From Ramlibacter rhizophilus (GTDB lineage Bacteria > Pseudomonadota > Gammaproteobacteria > Burkholderiales > Burkholderiaceae_C): a DNA stretch of 64,000 nt. Under the pieces are notes generated by a model. The model worked only from the letters and a program-made list of their open reading frames with translations. It was not told the origin of the DNA and did not search any database. The translations under genes were made by a program, and so were the position numbers. The stretch covers positions 62,001 to 126,000 of the forward strand of contig NZ_SMLL01000009.1 of NCBI RefSeq assembly GCF_004681965.1, read 5' to 3'. The stretch's first letter is position 1; every line of letters starts with the position of its first letter. Shown piece by piece: positions 48,866 through 58,731 of the stretch.

Positions 48866-49690
48866 TCAGGCGATGTCGCCCTGTTTTCGCACCAACTCCG
48901 GGCCCAGGCGGCTGCCCAGAGCCTGCAGGCCCTGGACGAGCTGACGGTAGGCGGCATCGACCGGCTCGGGCTCGCCCTTGACGCCCAGGTCGATGTGCCG
49001 GCCCCATTGCGGATGGTCCACGCTGGGCAGGCTGAAGACGCGGATGGCGGGGTGGTCGCGCTCGATGGCCTCCATGAGCGGGGTGAGCGTGGCCTCCATG
49101 GAGCCGAAGACGATGACGGACTTCTCGACGAAGGCGCGGCGGCCGGCGAGGTGGCCGTAGTGCGTGTCCAGCACCCACTCCATCATCGGCCAGGCCATGA
49201 CCGGGAAGCCGGGCAGGAAGTGCACCTCGCCGACCGAGAAGCCCGGGATCTTGTTGTAGGGGTTGGGGATGATGCGCGCGCCCTCGGGGAACACGCCCAT
49301 GTTCAGGCGGTGGACGTTGTCGGCGCGGTCGGGATCGTAGGGGATGCCCTGCTCGCGCGCGGTGTCCTGCATGCGCTCGCGGATCAGGGCCTCGGCCTCC
49401 GGGTGCAGTGCCAGGGGCACGCCAAGTGCCTTGGCGGCGCACTGGCGGGTGTGGTCGTCGGGCGTGGCGCCGATGCCGCCGCAGCAGAAGACGGGCAGCG
49501 GCCCGTCGAAGGCGCGGCGCAGCGTGGCGGTGATGCGCTCGGGCGAGTCGCCCACGTACTCGGCCCAGGCCAGCTGCAGCCCGCGCGCCGACAAGAGCTC
49601 CACCAGCTTGGGCAGGTGCTTGTCGGCCCGCTTGCCCGAGAGGATCTCGTCACCGACGATGACGAGCCCGAATTCGTTCGTGTCCTGCAT
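48866..49690 (-). CDS. Molybdopterin-binding-domain (CinA N-terminal type) protein
   Basis: A 274-residue protein with a MoCF_biosynth/CinA-N fold in its first ~170 residues: FGLVIVGDEILSGKRADKHL, CCGGIGATPDDHTRQCAAKA, and GFPVMAWPMMEWVL. It lacks the C-terminal CinA deamidase domain. The bound ligand in such stand-alone proteins is not established; many are annotated by domain only. It is the first gene upstream of glnA on the same strand but has its own gap with the nitrogen promoter, so it is probably separately regulated. Confidence 0.85.
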   Translation of the reverse strand: MQDTNEFGLVIVGDEILSGKRADKHLPKLVELLSARGLQLAWAEYVGDSPERITATLRRAFDGPLPVFCCGGIGATPDDHTRQCAAKALGVPLALHPEAEALIRERMQDTAREQGIPYDPDRADNVHRLNMGVFPEGARIIPNPYNKIPGFSVGEVHFLPGFPVMAWPMMEWVLDTHYGHLAGRRAFVEKSVIVFGSMEATLTPLMEAIERDHPAIRVFSLPSVDHPQWGRHIDLGVKGEPEPVDAAYRQLVQGLQALGSRLGPELVRKQGDIA

Positions 49691-49711
49691 TCCCCCGTCC
49701 TTGCCCGCTGT

Positions 49712-50662
49712 TCACTCCACCAGGCGCTTCAGGCCCAGCCACTGCTGCGACCAGAAGCCGCGCCCGTAGTCGCGCCCCTGCTCCACCTGGTCGCGGATGC
49801 CGGTCGGATCGTAGCGGAGCTCGAAGTTGGCCGTGCCGAACAGGACGTCCCAGACCGGCAGCAGCACCGCGTAGTTGTGCCCGCCCAGGCTGCCGGGGCC
49901 GCGGGTCTCGTGGCCCAGGCCGATGCTGTGGTGCAGCCGGTGGAAGCGCGGGCTGACCCAGAGGCGCTCTCCGACCCGCCCGAACCACAGCCGCAGGTTG
50001 GCGTGGTGCAGGCTCTCGCTGAGCTGCGTGATGGCCACCAGCGCGACGAACTGCCCGGGCGCCACGCCGATGGCCTGCGCCAGCACCACGAGCAGGCCGT
50101 CGCGCAGCAGGTCGTCCAGAAGGTGGTTGCGGTTGTCGCTCCACATGGTCATCTGCCGCTGCGAATGGTGCAGCGCGTGCAGCTTCCACCACCAGCGCAC
50201 CCCGTGCTGGCCGCGGTGGATCCAGTAGTCGGCGAAATCGAAGACGACCAGGTAGAGGGCGAAGCTGACCCAGGCCAGGTCGGTCACGCCGGGCCAGAGC
50301 TGGTCCAGGTGGAAGGTGCCGATGCCGGCGGCACGCAGGCGGCCGAACAGGGCGTCGAAGAGCGGATCGACCGAGAAGAAGAGCGCCAGCCGGAACAGCC
50401 CCAGGCGATGGATGAAGGTGTAGACGATATCGGTGCGAATGGCCGGGCGGTCCACCACGGGCTCCACCGGCCGCCAGCGTTGCAGCGGGGCCAGCACCAG
50501 CAGCATGACCGCGAGCTGCACCAGGCCCACCAGCAGCCAGCCCGTGGCAGCGAAGCCGTCCTCCAGGATGTTGCCCAGGCCCAGGCCGAACATCAGCGGC
50601 TGCACGGCGGCCTCGAACAGCCACTGCTGCGCGGCGGAGAACAGGGTGTCGAGGGTGTCCAT
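49712..50662 (-). CDS. Fatty acid hydroxylase/sterol desaturase family membrane enzyme
   Basis: A 316-residue membrane di-iron enzyme. Several hydrophobic helices (about 38-60, 85-97, 130-145, 185-210) surround the histidine clusters HRGQH (149-153), HALHH (162-166), HH (219-220) and HRLHH (241-245), the iron ligands of this superfamily. It could hydroxylate or desaturate a lipid or carotenoid. The gene is 4 bp after the polysaccharide deacetylase stop and 21 bp before the next gene, so it may belong to an envelope-modification operon. Confidence 0.88.
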   Translation of the reverse strand: MDTLDTLFSAAQQWLFEAAVQPLMFGLGLGNILEDGFAATGWLLVGLVQLAVMLLVLAPLQRWRPVEPVVDRPAIRTDIVYTFIHRLGLFRLALFFSVDPLFDALFGRLRAAGIGTFHLDQLWPGVTDLAWVSFALYLVVFDFADYWIHRGQHGVRWWWKLHALHHSQRQMTMWSDNRNHLLDDLLRDGLLVVLAQAIGVAPGQFVALVAITQLSESLHHANLRLWFGRVGERLWVSPRFHRLHHSIGLGHETRGPGSLGGHNYAVLLPVWDVLFGTANFELRYDPTGIRDQVEQGRDYGRGFWSQQWLGLKRLVE

Positions 50663-50666
50663 GGGG

Positions 50667-51461
50667 TCAGGACCGCGCGGCGATCCAGCCGCGGAAATCA
50701 GGATGGTCGCGCAGCGTGCGGAAGCAGAAACCCCGCGCCTTGAGCCCGGTGATCAGCGGCTCCAGCACCGCAGGCGCCCAGGGGTCGCGCCGCGACCAGA
50801 TGCCCAGGTGCGCCACCAGCACGTCGCCGGCGCGGATGTTCTTCAGGGACTGGGCCAGCAGGCGCTCGTTGGGGTGCGTCTGGCTGGACAGCTCGTCGCC
50901 CAGGAAGCCGGCGGGCGACCAGCCGACGTGCGCATAGCCGCAGGCGCGCGTGGCCGCGAGGAAGGCAGGCGACGTTTTGCCGCCCGGCGCGCGGAACAGG
51001 GGCAGCGGCTTCCTGCCGGTCAGGTCTTCGAGGCGCTGCGCCGCCCGGCCGATCTCGGCGCAGTACTGCGCGGCGCTCCAGTCCTGCGCCTGGCCCTGCG
51101 CGGGGCCGGCCGAGGCCTGCACGCGAAAGCGCCCGCCCGGCAGGTCGGCGCGCCAATAGACGTGGTCGTGGGTGTGCGAGGCGAATTCATGCCCTTCGGC
51201 CGCGCGGGCGCGCCACCAGGCCGCCCAGTGCGCGCCCAGGCTGCCGTCGCCCGCCTGGGTGCGTTCGTTGGCGGCGAAGAAGGTGACCTTGACCTCGTGG
51301 CGCGCGAGCACGTCCGCGATGAGGGGGGCCACGCCCATGTGGCCGGTGTCGAAGGTGAGGTAGACGGGCTTGCAGTCCGGGGGCGCCGCCCAGGACAGTG
51401 ACGCGGCCGCGGCCAGGGCCGCCGCGCTAAGGCCGCACGTGATCCAGCGTCCAGACGCCAT
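50667..51461 (-). CDS. Secreted polysaccharide deacetylase (NodB-like)
   Basis: A 264-residue protein with a signal peptide (CGLSAAALAAAASLSWA) and a NodB homology domain. Motif 1 reads LTFDTGH (residues 35-41) in place of the classic TFDDGP: the first Asp is kept, while the second, metal-binding Asp is replaced by Thr. Motif 2 SHTHDH (95-100) keeps both metal-binding histidines and motif 3 RAPGGK keeps the catalytic Arg. It probably removes N-acetyl or similar groups from a cell-surface glycan, if active. Its start overlaps the upstream propeller gene by 35 bp. Confidence 0.85.
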   Translation of the reverse strand: MASGRWITCGLSAAALAAAASLSWAAPPDCKPVYLTFDTGHMGVAPLIADVLARHEVKVTFFAANERTQAGDGSLGAHWAAWWRARAAEGHEFASHTHDHVYWRADLPGGRFRVQASAGPAQGQAQDWSAAQYCAEIGRAAQRLEDLTGRKPLPLFRAPGGKTSPAFLAATRACGYAHVGWSPAGFLGDELSSQTHPNERLLAQSLKNIRAGDVLVAHLGIWSRRDPWAPAVLEPLITGLKARGFCFRTLRDHPDFRGWIAARS

Positions 51462-52404
51462 GGGGGGACTTGCCGACGGGAATCTGCCGCACGAGCTGGC
51501 GGGTCTCGGTGTCCACCACGCTCAGCCGCCGCGACCAGCGCGAGGTCACCAGCAGCAGCTTGCCGCCGGCCACGAGCTCCATGCAGTCCGGCCCGCCCGG
51601 CACCGGGATGGTGTCGACCAGCGCCATGCGCTGCAGGTCGATCTTGCCCACGGTGTTGGCCACACGATTGCTCACGTACACGTGGCGGCGGTCCCCCGCC
51701 GAGCGGAAAGCGTGCGCGCCGGCCCCGGTGGTGATGCGCTTGACGAGCTTGGGCTCGGCCGCGCCGAGCTCCCAGACTTCCACATGGTCGCTGCCGGTCA
51801 TGCCCAGCAGCAGGTGGCGGTCGTCGGCCGTGCCGAAGACGTCGGCCGGCATGGGCCCAGTCTTGACGCGCCACTTGAGCGTCTGCGTGGGCAGGTCCAC
51901 GGCGACCAGCTCGTCGCTGTCCTGCATGGTCACGAAGGCGGTGGTGCTGCGGCTGTCGATCCAGATGTGGCTGGGCGTCTTGCCGGTGGGGATGCGCCTG
52001 GCCAGCTGCAGGTCGCGTCCGTCCCAGCGGTACACGTCCACGTGGTTGAGCCGGTTGGCGGCGGTGACGAACCACTTCATGTCCGGCGAGAAGCGCAGGT
52101 GGTAGGGGTCCAGGATGCCCATGACGGTCCGCTGGACCTGGGCCGTGCGCGGATCGATGAAGGTGAGCGAGTCGGAGTTGGCGTTGGCCACGATCACCGA
52201 GCGCTCGTCCGGCGTCATGTAGAGGTGGTGGGGCTCCTTGCCGGTGGGCAGGCGCCGCGACTCGGTCCAGCCGCTGGTCGGGTCGACCACGCTGACATTG
52301 GCGTCCAGCGAGTTGAGCACGAAGATGGGCTGGGTCTGCGCCACCGCCGCGAGGCTGGCGGCAAGCCCCAGGACGCACAGGAGCGGGCGGAGAAAGCGGG
52401 TCAC
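51427..52404 (-). CDS. Secreted YncE-like beta-propeller protein
   Basis: GTG at 52404 is chosen because it precedes a signal peptide (FLRPLLCVLGLAASLAAVAQ) and avoids overlap with the divergent gene; the product is 325 residues. The mature part is a seven-bladed YncE/lactonase-type propeller with repeated blades of the form 'VSVVD...LPTGKEPHHLYMTPD', 'RRIPTGKTPSHIWID', 'RQIPVGKSPHGVWTLD'. Such proteins are periplasmic or extracellular scaffolds; no catalytic residues are recognised. It is the first gene of the propeller, deacetylase, hydroxylase unit. Confidence 0.85.
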   Translation of the reverse strand: MTRFLRPLLCVLGLAASLAAVAQTQPIFVLNSLDANVSVVDPTSGWTESRRLPTGKEPHHLYMTPDERSVIVANANSDSLTFIDPRTAQVQRTVMGILDPYHLRFSPDMKWFVTAANRLNHVDVYRWDGRDLQLARRIPTGKTPSHIWIDSRSTTAFVTMQDSDELVAVDLPTQTLKWRVKTGPMPADVFGTADDRHLLLGMTGSDHVEVWELGAAEPKLVKRITTGAGAHAFRSAGDRRHVYVSNRVANTVGKIDLQRMALVDTIPVPGGPDCMELVAGGKLLLVTSRWSRRLSVVDTETRQLVRQIPVGKSPHGVWTLDHVRP

Positions 52405-52474
52405 GGGGCGGGGGGCGGTGGAGGGCTGCGCGAGTGTAGCCGCGCCGGCGCGTCCGTCTCGTAACATCCCCGCG

Positions 52475-53248
52475 ATGTCCAAGATCATGGTCGATGGCGT
52501 CGCACTGGAGTTGCGCCGCGTGAACACCGAAGCGCCCGCGGGGCGCGCACCTGTCGTTTTCCTGCACGAGGGCCTGGGCTCGGTGAGCCTATGGCGCGAC
52601 TGGCCGGAAACCTTGTGCCGGGCCTGCGGGCGGGAAGGCATCGTCTATTCGCGCCGGGGCTATGGCGATTCGGACCCGGTGCCCGACGTGCGCGGCGCGG
52701 GCCGGCTCGCGCCCGACTACATGCACCGCGAAGCCTGGGAGGTGCTCCCGTCCCTGCTCGCCACCCTGGGCGTCGAGCGCCCCGTGCTGCTGGGCCATTC
52801 GGACGGCGGCAGCATCGCGCTGCTGCACGCGAGCCGCCATCCGGTGAGCGCCTGCGTGGTCCTGGCGCCGCACGTGATCGTCGAGGATGTGTCGGTGCAG
52901 TCCATCGCCCAGGCACGCGAGGCGTTCGAAAGCGGTGGCCTGCGGGAACGCCTGGCACGCTTCCATGCCGACGTGGACGGCGCCTTCTGGCAGTGGAACG
53001 ACATCTGGCTGAGCGAGGACTTCCGCCGCTTCGACATCCGCCCCGACTGCCGCCTTATCGAGGCGCCGGTGCTGGCGATCCAGGGCGAGGACGACCCCTA
53101 CGGCACCCTGCGCCAGATCGAGGAGATCGCGCCCACGCAGGGGCCCTTCGAAAAACGGGTGCTGGCACGCTGCGGGCACTCGCCGCACAAGGATCAGACC
53201 GAAGCGGTGACGGCGGCGATCGCGGCGTTCCTGCGGGCTAAGGACTGA
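52475..53248 (+). CDS. Alpha/beta hydrolase
   Basis: A 257-residue hydrolase with the oxyanion-side motif FLHEGLGSVSLWRDWP (about 29-44), the nucleophile elbow LLGHSDGGS (about 103-111), the acid in IQGEDDPYG (about 205-213) and the catalytic His in ARCGHSPHKDQ (about 232-242). The EGLGS form of the HG loop is seen in a subgroup of bacterial esterases and C-C hydrolases. ATG 52475 is used. The stop lies inside the convergent RsuA-like gene (11-bp overlap). Substrate unknown. Confidence 0.88.
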   Translation: MSKIMVDGVALELRRVNTEAPAGRAPVVFLHEGLGSVSLWRDWPETLCRACGREGIVYSRRGYGDSDPVPDVRGAGRLAPDYMHREAWEVLPSLLATLGVERPVLLGHSDGGSIALLHASRHPVSACVVLAPHVIVEDVSVQSIAQAREAFESGGLRERLARFHADVDGAFWQWNDIWLSEDFRRFDIRPDCRLIEAPVLAIQGEDDPYGTLRQIEEIAPTQGPFEKRVLARCGHSPHKDQTEAVTAAIAAFLRAKD

Positions 53249-53969
53249 TCGCGCTGGCGCGCGTCACCTCGTCCTGCGCCATCCAGCGCCACTGCCCCGG
53301 CGCCAGGTCCGCAGGCAGGTCGAGCGCGCCGATGCGCGAGCGGTGCAGGGTCTCCACCCGATTGCCCACCGCGGCGACCATGCGCTTGACCTGGTGGTAC
53401 TTGCCCTCGGTGAGCGTGAGGCGCAACGCGCGTTCGCCCGTGGCCTCGCAAGCGGCCGCGCGAACCGGACGCGGATCGTCCTCGAGCTGCACGCCGGCCA
53501 GCAGCCGCTCCAGCTGGCGCGCATCGACCGGGTGGCGCGTGCCGACCTCGTACACCTTGGGCACGTGGCGCTTCGGCGACGCCATGCGGTGGATGAACTG
53601 CCCGTCGTCGGACAGCAGCAAGAGGCCCGTGGTGTCCTGGTCCAGCCGGCCGATGGCCTGCACGCCATCCACGCCGCCCTTGTTGGGGCGCTGCCGCAAC
53701 GGCGCGGGCAGCAGTGTGTAGATGCTCGGCCAGGCCGAGGGCTTCTGCGAGCACTCGGTGCCGGCGGGCTTGTGCAGCATCAGGTAGGCCTTGGCGTGAT
53801 AGACCCAGGGCGTGCCCTGCACGGTGAAGGCCAGGCCCTCGGGGTTCACGTCCGTGAACGGGTCCGTGCAGGGCTGGCCCGCGAGGGTGACATGGCCCTG
53901 CTCCACCAGTCCGGCGCAGACGCGCCGGGTGCCGAAACCTTGTGAATAAAGCAGCGCTTGCAGTTGCAT
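53238..53969 (-). CDS. rsuA: 16S rRNA pseudouridine synthase (RsuA family)
   Basis: A 243-residue protein with an N-terminal S4-like RNA-binding segment (1-45) and a catalytic domain containing LMLHKPAGTECS (63-74) and the catalytic Asp110 in AIGRLDQDTTGLLLLSDDG. The C-terminal motif GKYHQVKRMVAAVGNRVETLHR is typical. RsuA modifies U516 of 16S rRNA; close relatives (RluE/F) act on 23S rRNA, so the exact target is a family-level inference. It overlaps the alpha/beta hydrolase gene tail-to-tail. Confidence 0.88.
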   Translation of the reverse strand: MQLQALLYSQGFGTRRVCAGLVEQGHVTLAGQPCTDPFTDVNPEGLAFTVQGTPWVYHAKAYLMLHKPAGTECSQKPSAWPSIYTLLPAPLRQRPNKGGVDGVQAIGRLDQDTTGLLLLSDDGQFIHRMASPKRHVPKVYEVGTRHPVDARQLERLLAGVQLEDDPRPVRAAACEATGERALRLTLTEGKYHQVKRMVAAVGNRVETLHRSRIGALDLPADLAPGQWRWMAQDEVTRASAISP

Positions 53970-54005
53970 GGGCTGCGATGCTACGGCCCCGGCGGCCGCG
54001 TCCGT

Positions 54006-54977
54006 TCAGCTTGTCGAAGGCCGCGCGGCCTGGGCCCCCTCGGTGCTTCTGGCAAGTGCCAGGGCCAGCAGCTCCGAACGCACCGGCTCGGGCGGGCCCA
54101 AGGTGCCCAGCACTTCGCCCCAGGCCCAACCGAAATTCCACACCCAGTCGGCCAGGCGCCGCCGACCATCGGCCAGCCCGAGCCCGGCCCGCAGGCCGAC
54201 CGGCACGCCCGCCGACAGGCAACGCAGCACCCACACCAGCCGTCGCAACCGGGGCAGGGACCGGGTCGGCGCGCCGTAGCGCTGCAGCAGGCGCACGTAG
54301 TCACGGCCCCAGTTGCGCCCCTGCCGCAAGCGCGCCGGCAAGCTCTGCTTCTCGCGGTAGTGCACCAGCGCCGCCTTTTCCAGGTGCAGGGCGAAGCCCT
54401 GGAGCTGCGCGCGCCAGCAGTAGTCGGTGTCGTGCACGCAAGGCAAGGCCACCTCGAAGGCGCCCACGCGCTCCCACACGGCGCGTCGCAGTCCGATGGC
54501 GCAGCCGCTCGCATGGGCCAGGTAGGGATAGCCGGGCAGGCGCGACAGGTGCTCGGACTGGTAGCCCTCCCCGTGCACGGGATGCAGCCATTCCGGATTG
54601 AGCTTGCGATGGTCGAGCCGCGCGGCGACGAAATCGTGCCGCGCGAGCGCCTCACCCATCGCCTGCAGCCACCCCGCGGCGACCTCGTCGTCGGCTTCGC
54701 AGAAGACGAAGGCGTCGCCGGTGGCGGCCGCGATGCCGGTGTTGTAGGAGTGGGGCACGCCCAGGCGCGGCGTGCCCGGCGCGTGGGCCTGGACGATGCG
54801 CAAGTCCGGCACCCGGTCCCGGAAAGCCTCGGCGATGGCGGCGGACCCGTCCGTGGAGCCGTTGTCCACCACGATGAGTTCCCAGCCGCCTGGCCATGCC
54901 TGCGCCGCGAGCGCCTCCATCTGCACCGCGAGCGTCGCGGCGCCGTTGTAGCAGGGCAGGATGACGCTGAGCTTCAT
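54006..54977 (-). CDS. Family 2 glycosyltransferase
   Basis: 323 residues from ATG 54977 (MKLSVILPCYNGAATL). A GT-A fold with the nucleotide-binding VVDNGSTDGS (36-45), the metal-binding EADDE (94-98) and an acceptor-side WERVGAFEVALPCVHDTDY. The C-terminal ~100 residues are Arg/Leu-rich and amphipathic (RRLVWVLRCLSAGVPVGLRA), suggesting membrane association. It probably adds a sugar to a surface polysaccharide or lipid; donor and acceptor are unknown. A solitary gene, not in a polysaccharide cluster. Confidence 0.85.
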   Translation of the reverse strand: MKLSVILPCYNGAATLAVQMEALAAQAWPGGWELIVVDNGSTDGSAAIAEAFRDRVPDLRIVQAHAPGTPRLGVPHSYNTGIAAATGDAFVFCEADDEVAAGWLQAMGEALARHDFVAARLDHRKLNPEWLHPVHGEGYQSEHLSRLPGYPYLAHASGCAIGLRRAVWERVGAFEVALPCVHDTDYCWRAQLQGFALHLEKAALVHYREKQSLPARLRQGRNWGRDYVRLLQRYGAPTRSLPRLRRLVWVLRCLSAGVPVGLRAGLGLADGRRRLADWVWNFGWAWGEVLGTLGPPEPVRSELLALALARSTEGAQAARPSTS

Positions 54978-55103
54978 GAACGGCCTCCCCACGGGCACGG
55001 CCCGAATGCTCCAAATATAAGGACGAGCTCGTGGTGGCGGCCATGCGCGGTTTCCCGCAGAACACCTGCGGCTGCCCATCCACGCGCGTGCGCGGCCGTG
55101 ATG

Positions 55104-55132
55104 AAAAAAAGGCGGCCACGAGGGCCGCCTTC
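55104..55132 (-). terminator. Intrinsic terminator of acnB
   Basis: On the minus strand AAGGCGGCC and GGCCGCCTT pair around a CTCGT loop and are followed by a run of seven T, about 26 bp after the acnB stop. A textbook rho-independent terminator closing the TCA-block transcript. Confidence 0.9.
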
Positions 55133-55157
55133 CGGATGGCTTGATGGCGGGCGCGCG

Positions 55158-57743
55158 TCAGGCCGTGACCTGGTCCGCCACGTCCCTGAAGTCCGCGATG
55201 CGGTCGAAGTTCATGTACTGGTAGATCTGCGCGCCGTTGGCGTCCAAGACGCCCATGTCGGCGAGGTATTCCTCGCGCGTGGGGATGCGGCCCAGGCGCG
55301 AGCAGATGGCGGCCAGCTCGGCGCTGCCCAGGTACACATTGGTGTTCTTGCCCAGGCGGTTGGGGAAGTTGCGCGTGCTGGTGGACATGACCGTCGCGCC
55401 CTCGCGCACCTGGGCCTGGTTGCCCATGCACAGCGAGCAGCCGGGCATCTCCATGCGCGCGCCGGCGGTGCCGAGCACGCCGTAGTGGCCCTCTTCGGTC
55501 AGCTGCTTCTGGTCCATCTTGGTGGGCGGCGCGACCCAGAGCTTGACCGGGATGTCGCGCTTGCCTTCGAGCAGCTTGGACGCCGCGCGGAAGTGGCCGA
55601 TGTTGGTCATGCACGAGCCGATGAAGACCTCGTCGATCTTCGCGCCGGCCACGTCCGAGAGCGTCTTGACGTCGTCGGGATCGTTCGGGCAGGCCACGAT
55701 GGGCTCGCTGATCTCGGCCAGGTCGATCTCGATGACGGCGGCGTACTCGGCGTCGCTGTCGGCCTTGAGCAGCTTGGGGTCCTTCAGCCAGGCTTCCTGC
55801 GCCGCGATGCGCCGCTGCAGGGTGCGTGCGTCCTGGTAGCCCTGGGCGATCATCCACTTCATCAGGGTGATGTTGCTGTTGATGTACTCGACCACCGGGG
55901 CGGTGTTCAGGTGCACGGTGCAGCCGGCGGCCGAGCGCTCGGCCGAGGCGTCGGACAGCTCGAAGGCCTGTTCCACCTTCAGGTCCGGCAGGCCCTCGAT
56001 CTCCAGGATGCGGCCTGAGAAGACGTTCTTCTTGCCCTTCTTCTCCACCGTGAGCAGGCCCTGCTTGATGGCGTAGAGCGGGATGGCATTGACCAGGTCA
56101 CGCAGGGTGACGCCCGGCTGCATGCTGCCCTTGAAGCGCACCAGCACGCTCTCGGGCATGTCCAGGGGCATGACGCCCGTGGCCGCCGCGAAGGCCACCA
56201 GGCCCGAGCCCGCGGGGAAGCTGATGCCGATGGGAAAGCGCGTATGGCTGTCGCCGCCCGTGCCCACGGTGTCGGGCAGCAGGAAGCGGTTGAGCCAGCT
56301 GTGGATCACGCCGTCACCCGGGCGCAGCGAGATGCCGCCGCGGGTGGAGATGAAGTCCGGCAGCTCGTGGTGCATCTTCACGTCCACCGGCTTGGGATAG
56401 GCGGCGGTGTGGCAGAAGGACTGCATGACCAGGTCGGCCGAGAAGCCCAGGCAGGCCAGGTCCTTCAGCTCGTCGCGCGTCATGGGGCCGGTGGTGTCCT
56501 GCGAACCCACCGAGGTCATGCGCGGCTCGCAGTAGGTGCCCGGACGGATGCCCTGGCCTTCGGGCAGGCCGCAGGCGCGGCCGACCATCTTCTGCGCGAG
56601 CGTGAAACCGCGGCTGCTGCCCTGGGGCGCCTGGGGCAGGCGGAACAGCGTGGAAGGCGCCAGGCCCAGCGCCTCGCGCGCCTTGGCCGTGAGGCCGCGG
56701 CCGATGATGAGGGGAATGCGGCCGCCGGCGCGCACCTCGTCGAACAGCACCTCGCTCTTGACCTCGAAGCGGGCGATGACCTCGCCGTTCTTGAGCGCGA
56801 CGCCCTCGTAGGGGCGCAGCTCGATCACGTCGCCCATGTCCATCCGGCTCACGTCCAGCTCGATGGGCAGGGCGCCGGCGTCTTCCATGGTGTTGTAGAA
56901 GATGGGCGCGATCTTGCCGCCCAGGCACACGCCGCCGAAACGCTTGTTGGGAACGAAAGGGATGTCCTCGCCCGTCCACCACAGCACGCTGTTGGTGGCC
57001 GACTTGCGCGACGACCCCGTGCCCACCACGTCACCCACGTAGGCGACGAGGTTGCCGCCGGCCTTGAGCTCCTGCAGGAACCTGACCGGGCCGCGCTTGC
57101 CCTCTTCCTCGGGGGTGATGCCCGGGCGCGGGTTCTTGAGCATGGCCAGCGCATGCAGCGGGATGTCCGGGCGGCTCCAGGCGTCGGGCGCGGGCGAGAG
57201 GTCGTCGGTGTTGGTCTCGCCGGTCACCTTGAAGACGGTGACCTTGAGGCTCTTGGGCACCTCCGGGCGGCTGGTGAACCACTCGGCGTCGGCCCAGCTT
57301 TGCAGCACGGCCTTCGCGTGGACATTGCCGGCGTCGGCCTTCTGCCGCACGTCGTGGAACTGGTCGAACATCAGCAGCGTCTTCTTCAGCGCATCGGCCG
57401 CGACGCCGCCGACATCGGCGTCGTCCAGCAGTTCGATCAGCGGGCCGATGTTGTAGCCGCCCAGCATGGTGCCCAGGAGCTGCGTGGCCTTGGCGCGCCC
57501 GATCAGGCGATTGCCCTCGGACCCGTGCGCCAGTGCGGCGAGGTAGCTGGCCTTGACCTTGGCCGCGTCGTCCACGCCGGCCGGCACGCGGTGCGTGATC
57601 AGGTCCACCAGGAAGCTTTCCTCGCCGGCGGGCGGGTTCTTCAGCAGCTCGATCAATTCGCCCGTCTGGGCGGCCGACAGCGGCAGCGGCGGAATGCCGA
57701 GCGCTGCGCGTTCGGCGACGTGGGCACGGTAGGCTTGAAGCAT
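55158..57743 (-). CDS. acnB: Bifunctional aconitate hydratase 2/2-methylisocitrate dehydratase
   Basis: 861 residues from ATG 57743, standard for AcnB. The N-terminal HEAT-like and swivel domains come first ([20 protein letters not shown] in the swivel), then the catalytic core. The [4Fe-4S] ligands are Cys711 in GSCMTNIGH and Cys769/Cys772 in GCSLCMGN, the same numbering pattern as the E. coli enzyme within one residue. It interconverts citrate and isocitrate and can act in the methylcitrate cycle. It follows the low-complexity protein gene by 55 bp and ends in a strong terminator. Confidence 0.97.
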   Translation of the reverse strand: MLQAYRAHVAERAALGIPPLPLSAAQTGELIELLKNPPAGEESFLVDLITHRVPAGVDDAAKVKASYLAALAHGSEGNRLIGRAKATQLLGTMLGGYNIGPLIELLDDADVGGVAADALKKTLLMFDQFHDVRQKADAGNVHAKAVLQSWADAEWFTSRPEVPKSLKVTVFKVTGETNTDDLSPAPDAWSRPDIPLHALAMLKNPRPGITPEEEGKRGPVRFLQELKAGGNLVAYVGDVVGTGSSRKSATNSVLWWTGEDIPFVPNKRFGGVCLGGKIAPIFYNTMEDAGALPIELDVSRMDMGDVIELRPYEGVALKNGEVIARFEVKSEVLFDEVRAGGRIPLIIGRGLTAKAREALGLAPSTLFRLPQAPQGSSRGFTLAQKMVGRACGLPEGQGIRPGTYCEPRMTSVGSQDTTGPMTRDELKDLACLGFSADLVMQSFCHTAAYPKPVDVKMHHELPDFISTRGGISLRPGDGVIHSWLNRFLLPDTVGTGGDSHTRFPIGISFPAGSGLVAFAAATGVMPLDMPESVLVRFKGSMQPGVTLRDLVNAIPLYAIKQGLLTVEKKGKKNVFSGRILEIEGLPDLKVEQAFELSDASAERSAAGCTVHLNTAPVVEYINSNITLMKWMIAQGYQDARTLQRRIAAQEAWLKDPKLLKADSDAEYAAVIEIDLAEISEPIVACPNDPDDVKTLSDVAGAKIDEVFIGSCMTNIGHFRAASKLLEGKRDIPVKLWVAPPTKMDQKQLTEEGHYGVLGTAGARMEMPGCSLCMGNQAQVREGATVMSTSTRNFPNRLGKNTNVYLGSAELAAICSRLGRIPTREEYLADMGVLDANGAQIYQYMNFDRIADFRDVADQVTA

Positions 57744-57798
57744 GGGGTTCTCCGTACGAGGCAAGGGGCTTGTTGTTGAAGGATGGAGCGGCCCTCTT

Positions 57799-58707
57799 TC
57801 AGGGGGCTTCGGTCTGGGGAGCGGAAACGGGGGCCGGTGCGGGCGCGGCTGACGGTGCCGGTGCCGGTGCCGGTGCCGGTGCCGGTACGGGCTCGGGCGC
57901 TGCGGGTGCTGGGGCCGCCGTCGCGGCGGGCGCGGTCGCCGATGCGGGCGGCGTCGGCTCGGTCGCAGCCGGCACAGCGGGAGCGGCAGCGGCTGCCGGC
58001 TGCGTGGCTGCCGGCTGCGTGGCTGCCGGCTGCGTGGCGGTGGGCTGCACCGTCGCACCCGGCACGGGTGTCTCCCCCTGCCGGCCGTGCATGGGTCCGT
58101 GACCCTGGCCGTGCATGGGGCCTTGGCCGCCGCCGTGCCGGGGCCCCTGGCCCAGGCCTTCGAGCAGGTTGGGCTGCGGGTTCTTCTTCAGGTACTCGGC
58201 GTGCGTCACCTGCTCCGGGCCCTGGCATTCATCGGCCAGCCGCTGGCCCAGCTTCTGGCTCATGAGCATGGACTTGTTCCCCAGCTGCAGCCACATGGCG
58301 CCGCGGCGCGGGTCCTCCAGGCGGATGGCACCCGTGCGGCTTTCGACCGGATGCATGCGGAAACGATGGCCGCGCGTGGTGACCAGGAAGAAGCCCTCGC
58401 GCTTGAGCGGAACCACCTTCACGGTGGCGCCCAGCTCGCACTTCATTTCGCCGACATAGACCTGGCGGGCCACCTGCAGGGCTTCGGGCGTGAGTTCGGG
58501 GGCCGGCTCGTCTTCCAGCGCCGTGTTCTCCTCGACGGCCTTCTGCGCGCTGCGGGTGAGGGGGGGCTTGGCCTCCGGTTTCGATGCCGGCTTGGCCGCA
58601 GGTTTGGCGGCGGGCTTGGCGGCGGGCTTGCTTGCGGGGGCTTGTGCCTGCGCGAGCGCGAGCACGGGAGCGCCGGCCATCAACAGCGCGGCGGCAATGA
58701 ACTTCAT
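57799..58707 (-). CDS. Low-complexity secreted protein upstream of acnB
   Basis: About 302 residues from ATG 58707. A signal peptide ([20 protein letters not shown]) is followed by a Lys/Ala/Pro repeat ([20 protein letters not shown]), then a compact conserved-looking core (about 70-165: [60 protein letters not shown]). A His/Gly-rich stretch ([16 protein letters not shown]) comes next, and a Pro/Ala tail with three tandem ATQPA units and many AP repeats. The His-rich part could bind metals. The DNA of the tail is itself a tandem repeat (near 57990-58030 and 57855-57890), prone to length change. No known enzyme domain. Confidence 0.75.
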   Translation of the reverse strand: MKFIAAALLMAGAPVLALAQAQAPASKPAAKPAAKPAAKPASKPEAKPPLTRSAQKAVEENTALEDEPAPELTPEALQVARQVYVGEMKCELGATVKVVPLKREGFFLVTTRGHRFRMHPVESRTGAIRLEDPRRGAMWLQLGNKSMLMSQKLGQRLADECQGPEQVTHAEYLKKNPQPNLLEGLGQGPRHGGGQGPMHGQGHGPMHGRQGETPVPGATVQPTATQPAATQPAATQPAAAAAPAVPAATEPTPPASATAPAATAAPAPAAPEPVPAPAPAPAPAPSAAPAPAPVSAPQTEAP

Positions 58708-58731
58708 CAAGGCGTTGTCTCCAGGGTGGGA

